DNA of 64,000 nucleotides from Clytia hemisphaerica (Eukaryota; Cnidaria; Hydrozoa; Leptothecata; Clytiidae): NCBI GenBank assembly GCA_902728285.1, contig CACVBU010001236.1, positions 514,005 to 578,004 of the forward strand, read 5' to 3'. Shown piece by piece: positions 60,686 to 64,000 of this stretch (position 1 is its first letter; each line of letters starts with the position of its first letter). The notes under the pieces were generated by a model. It saw only the letters and a program-made list of their open reading frames with translations, ran no database searches and was not told where the DNA came from. The position numbers and the translations under genes were made by a program.

Positions 60686-63600
60686 TTAGTTTTCACAAAA
60701 ATCCATAAACATATGTCTTTGCTGTGAAATGAATCTCTATCTAACGTCTCTATATGAAACACCGATTATCCCTTTAAATTCAGCTCCAATCCAACAAATC
60801 AACAAATAAATGTTTCACTGAAGAAAGTTGATATAATAGACTTTCTCTGTTTCAAGTTTGAATGTTCAAAACTTTCCAACTAACTCAAGGTTTACTATCA
60901 CTTCCAATGATTTTTCTATCTCAAACGTATCTCTCACTATAAATTATAAAAATGAATTGATTTTTTCTGAAAACACATCAGACACGTAGTATTTATATAC
61001 AAAACGTCATACAGTCAAACAGAAAAGTGGGGAAAACCAAACGAACTGAGAATTCCCAGAAAAGTTCACTTTAGTACTTTTTTGTGATGATTCAGTACTT
61101 TTTCTACTATCTCAGGAAACCACAATCTTAAGAGATATGTTTGTCTGGTGGTTACTATCACTTTTACATTTTAGGATACTGTGCAAGCAATGGCATGTTT
61201 AAAAAGGACCAGCAAAAATTCCCTTCGATAACTTGCAACGTTGGCAGATTTTTAAATTGCCATTCAATGTTTTAGAGGAAATGTTTTAAAGAGGAAATAT
61301 TTTAACATCCGTAAGGCCGAGGAATTTCAATTCATGATATTCATGACGTAATGTTTTCTACGGAAAGACCCCGGTTTTTATACAAAAAATACGGTTTCCG
61401 TAGAAAACATTACGTCATGAATAGTGTTTTACTTTAGTAAAGATTACGTCATTTTCTTCATAAACTCACGAAACTATGTTTTATTCAATTCGATGGCGTT
61501 TTATGGGGTTGAGGAGGTGCAAAAAGTGACAATTTTCTTCATCGCTAATTCCAGCATTTTGACACCTCCTTCTCATAGACCCACTGGGAACCCTTCCCAT
61601 TGGAAAAATTGGCCAAAGTATCGCCCCCGGTGGAAAATCATCCTCCAAGCTTTGTCCCCACTGAAAATAATCAAATAAACCAATCCTCACTGCAATATAT
61701 GATGCTCTTTTTCCCATCCCCACTGAATTTTCTGACTTGAAAACAAAAGCATTGAAATCCTCAGCCATAAAAAATATTGGAATATCAATTCCCATCGAGT
61801 GTCCGTTATCTTTATCCCCACTGACTAAAAAAAACCTACCAGGTCTGTGAGAAGGGGGTGTATTTTGCCCCTCTCTTCAAAAGGCTCTGTGGGGCCTATA
61901 AAGGTAGCCCAGGGTAAAACACATTTGTGGGTCCTTAGTAGTAGAGTAGTACCATAGTCCGTATAAAAACCCTGGTCTAGAAGCTTATTGTTTTAACTCT
62001 TTGTTAGCTTTTTCCTTTGTTAATATCAAAAAATAGAAATCGATTTGCTCAGTTCTTGATCACGTTACCAAGTACTCCTCTTGGAATTGATTTAAGATTT
62101 AGTCACATGATTAAAAAGTGAGCAAAACAAACTAATTTCTCAACGCAAGTTCAAGTAAGAAACAATGGAAAGAAACAAAAGGCTTCCAGACCGGGGTTTT
62201 TTATTCGGACTATGGTAGTACGGTCTTGTAAAGGGCATGGTATAGACAGTTTACTAGGAACAAGTTATTTTCATTTGGTATGATTCAAACCAAGCCAGAA
62301 CATATAATGTGTAAAATTTCATTTGCCTTTTAAGTGTTGGGGGTTCGTACTTTTTCTTTACTGTTTACTTTAAAACATAACCATGAGCCAGGGGATGGGC
62401 ACGCATCTCTTTCCTTCAGACTTTGTAACTACACTGTAACAGCAATAAAAAATATCGCCTTAAGTCAAGTGCAAAGACCAAATTTGTTTCTTCAAATTTC
62501 TTTGAAAACATAAGCCATCCCACACAACGCTGTTTCAACGTTCATCTGGCGTTATATGGACGTTAGGTACATTAGACAAACGTTGAAAGAACGTTTGTCA
62601 GCTGGGATACGTAGGCCTTGAACTTGGTGGGTAAGGCATTTCATTTTTCTTCTCGAATTTTAAAGTAAACTACTTTCCATTCTTAAAAAGGGGTAATTCA
62701 TTAGCTCGGTGGCAAAGATGTGGACAGTACAGACAGAGATTGTGAGAGTAATTATAGGTTAATTACCTGATTATTATAAATAAACAGCTTAATTTTAGAT
62801 CAGTCAACTATATAAAAAAACACACTATGTCACCAAAAGATGCCATACTTAATTAAAGTTTAAAGAGTTTTTTTTTTAATTGAAATCAAGTCATAAGACT
62901 AATGAGTAATGATTTATTATACGTTGGATTTGAAATAATTAGTATAGAGACCCTCTGTAGCTCTTTGATTGGGAAAAACTTTGATTCGAGTATGACGATA
63001 TGACATAAGTTTCACTACTTCTCAGAATAACTCGAACTCAAAATAAAAACCGCATCACTTTTTTTCTTGTTTTAGAAACATCAAAGATTGAAGATTCCAT
63101 TTTCACTTTAGCTCTTCGGGCTGTAAACTTCATGTTTTTTTATAAGAACAATTTTCATAAAAACAGGAGGCTCAATTTCGACTAAAACCTAAGAACATTG
63201 AGAACATTGTAATCCCAGTCCCAGAAATGGTAAAAAAATTCTGACTTAGAATCAACAAGTGAGTTAAAATAAACATGTTAAGAACATAGCATCAGCCAAA
63301 ATATACTATTTTTATTAAAAAGAGCTGAAAAAAGTTTTTTTGCTATGACAAAAATGACGAGAAATCTTTCCGAGAACGTGACCTTCGGTGGGGAATCATA
63401 AAAGAAAAAGCATATCTAAACAAAAAATCGAAAGCTTATGGGATTCACAGAAATCAAAAACTAAATTAGTAGAGTAGGGATAAGTTGTAATAACTGAATC
63501 GAATATCTTAATCAAGTTGAGAATGAGGAACAATAACATAATAATTCCTAACCCCTTTTTATAGCCTTCCCCCAAATCCATAGAAATGTATTAAAATTCT

Positions 63601-64000
63601 TATCTCTTATTTTTTTCCATTTTTTTTAATGTCTCAAAATATTAAAAGAAATTTTGGTCAAATTTGTTCTAATATATTTTCAAAATAAATGAAATCTTTT
63701 CATTTATGTAGGGTCTTAAAAAGGCTTTTTTCAGTGATAATCTTGTCTCGATATGCCCTTTTGCTTTTCGTTCCTTTTTTTAGTAGGGGTGAACTTTTCT
63801 ACAAAATTATCAAAAGTTCCCCTTATCTTATTGAAACTTTCCTTACATCTCAGGCTAACGAACTTTGTGTGAAAAAATATCATTTGACCCTGAATTCGTT
63901 TCATCTTAAAAAAAACTTTAATACAAATGACGTGTTCATTTTGAATTTCCCTACATGGTTTCGTTTCATGGTACCAGGGTTCCTCCTCTGGGAATTTCCA
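60686..64000. other. region right of the caspase gene: no gene seen, repeats
   Basis: I looked for WDR35 exons upstream of 58624 and for caspase 5' exons and found none with usable splice sites. Contents are an inverted CATTACGTCATGAAT-type hairpin (61325-61420), the MITE at 61562-61862, a dispersed repeat at 62095-62210, and an end of the GTTTTTTTATAAGAAC family near 63128. Confidence 0.55.
61562..61862. mobile_element. 301-bp MITE, ACACCTCCTTCTCATAGACC ends
   Basis: The left end ACACCTCCTTCTCATAGACC and the right end GGTCTGTGAGAAGGGGGTGT are inverted. Family member of 42870-43140. Confidence 0.75.

Overview
This is animal nuclear DNA. It is AT-rich, the genes have several GT-AG introns of 0.2-6.7 kb, and most of the intronic and intergenic space is transposon-derived. 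The gene set (HERC E3 ligase, MPV17, calcineurin A, WDR35/IFT121, caspase, class A GPCR) is metazoan. The intronless GPCR with its LDRYVAIKY-type TM3 end would suit a cnidarian or another marine invertebrate, but the species cannot be fixed by eye.

Layout, left to right. From 22597 down to beyond base 1, minus strand: a HERC3/HERC4-type gene. I rebuilt 12 exons (527 codons) with every splice phase agreeing; they hold the whole RCC1-like propeller and the start of the linker, and the HECT domain lies off the left edge. Its introns hold two intronless genes on the opposite strand: a two-transmembrane SLATT/DUF4231-like protein (4593-5756) and a class A GPCR interrupted by one in-frame TAA (15786-16682). 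At 23571-24438, minus: a two-exon MPV17 gene. From 24439 to 41511 there is no gene, only transposons. These include a nest of at least six elements (29427-34847) and an apparent false assembly duplication around an N gap (33381-39317). At 41512-54035, minus: a complete calcineurin A gene of 11 exons and 483 residues, including a 49-bp first exon recovered from its splice phase. At 56554-58624, minus: the last four exons of WDR35/IFT121. At 59234-60685, minus: a single-exon caspase of 483 residues with an unusual long prodomain, apparently inside the next WDR35 intron. The rest, to 64000, is repeats.

The genes do not form a pathway. Their link is positional: three intronless genes (SLATT-like, GPCR, caspase) sit inside introns of multi-exon housekeeping genes, two antisense and one sense. 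There is no operon, CRISPR array or functional RNA gene that I can support; tRNA-like segments look like SINE heads. The most unusual items are the intron-nested SLATT-like protein, the caspase with no recognisable DED or CARD, the GPCR with a lone stop codon, and several mobile elements with readable target-site duplications.
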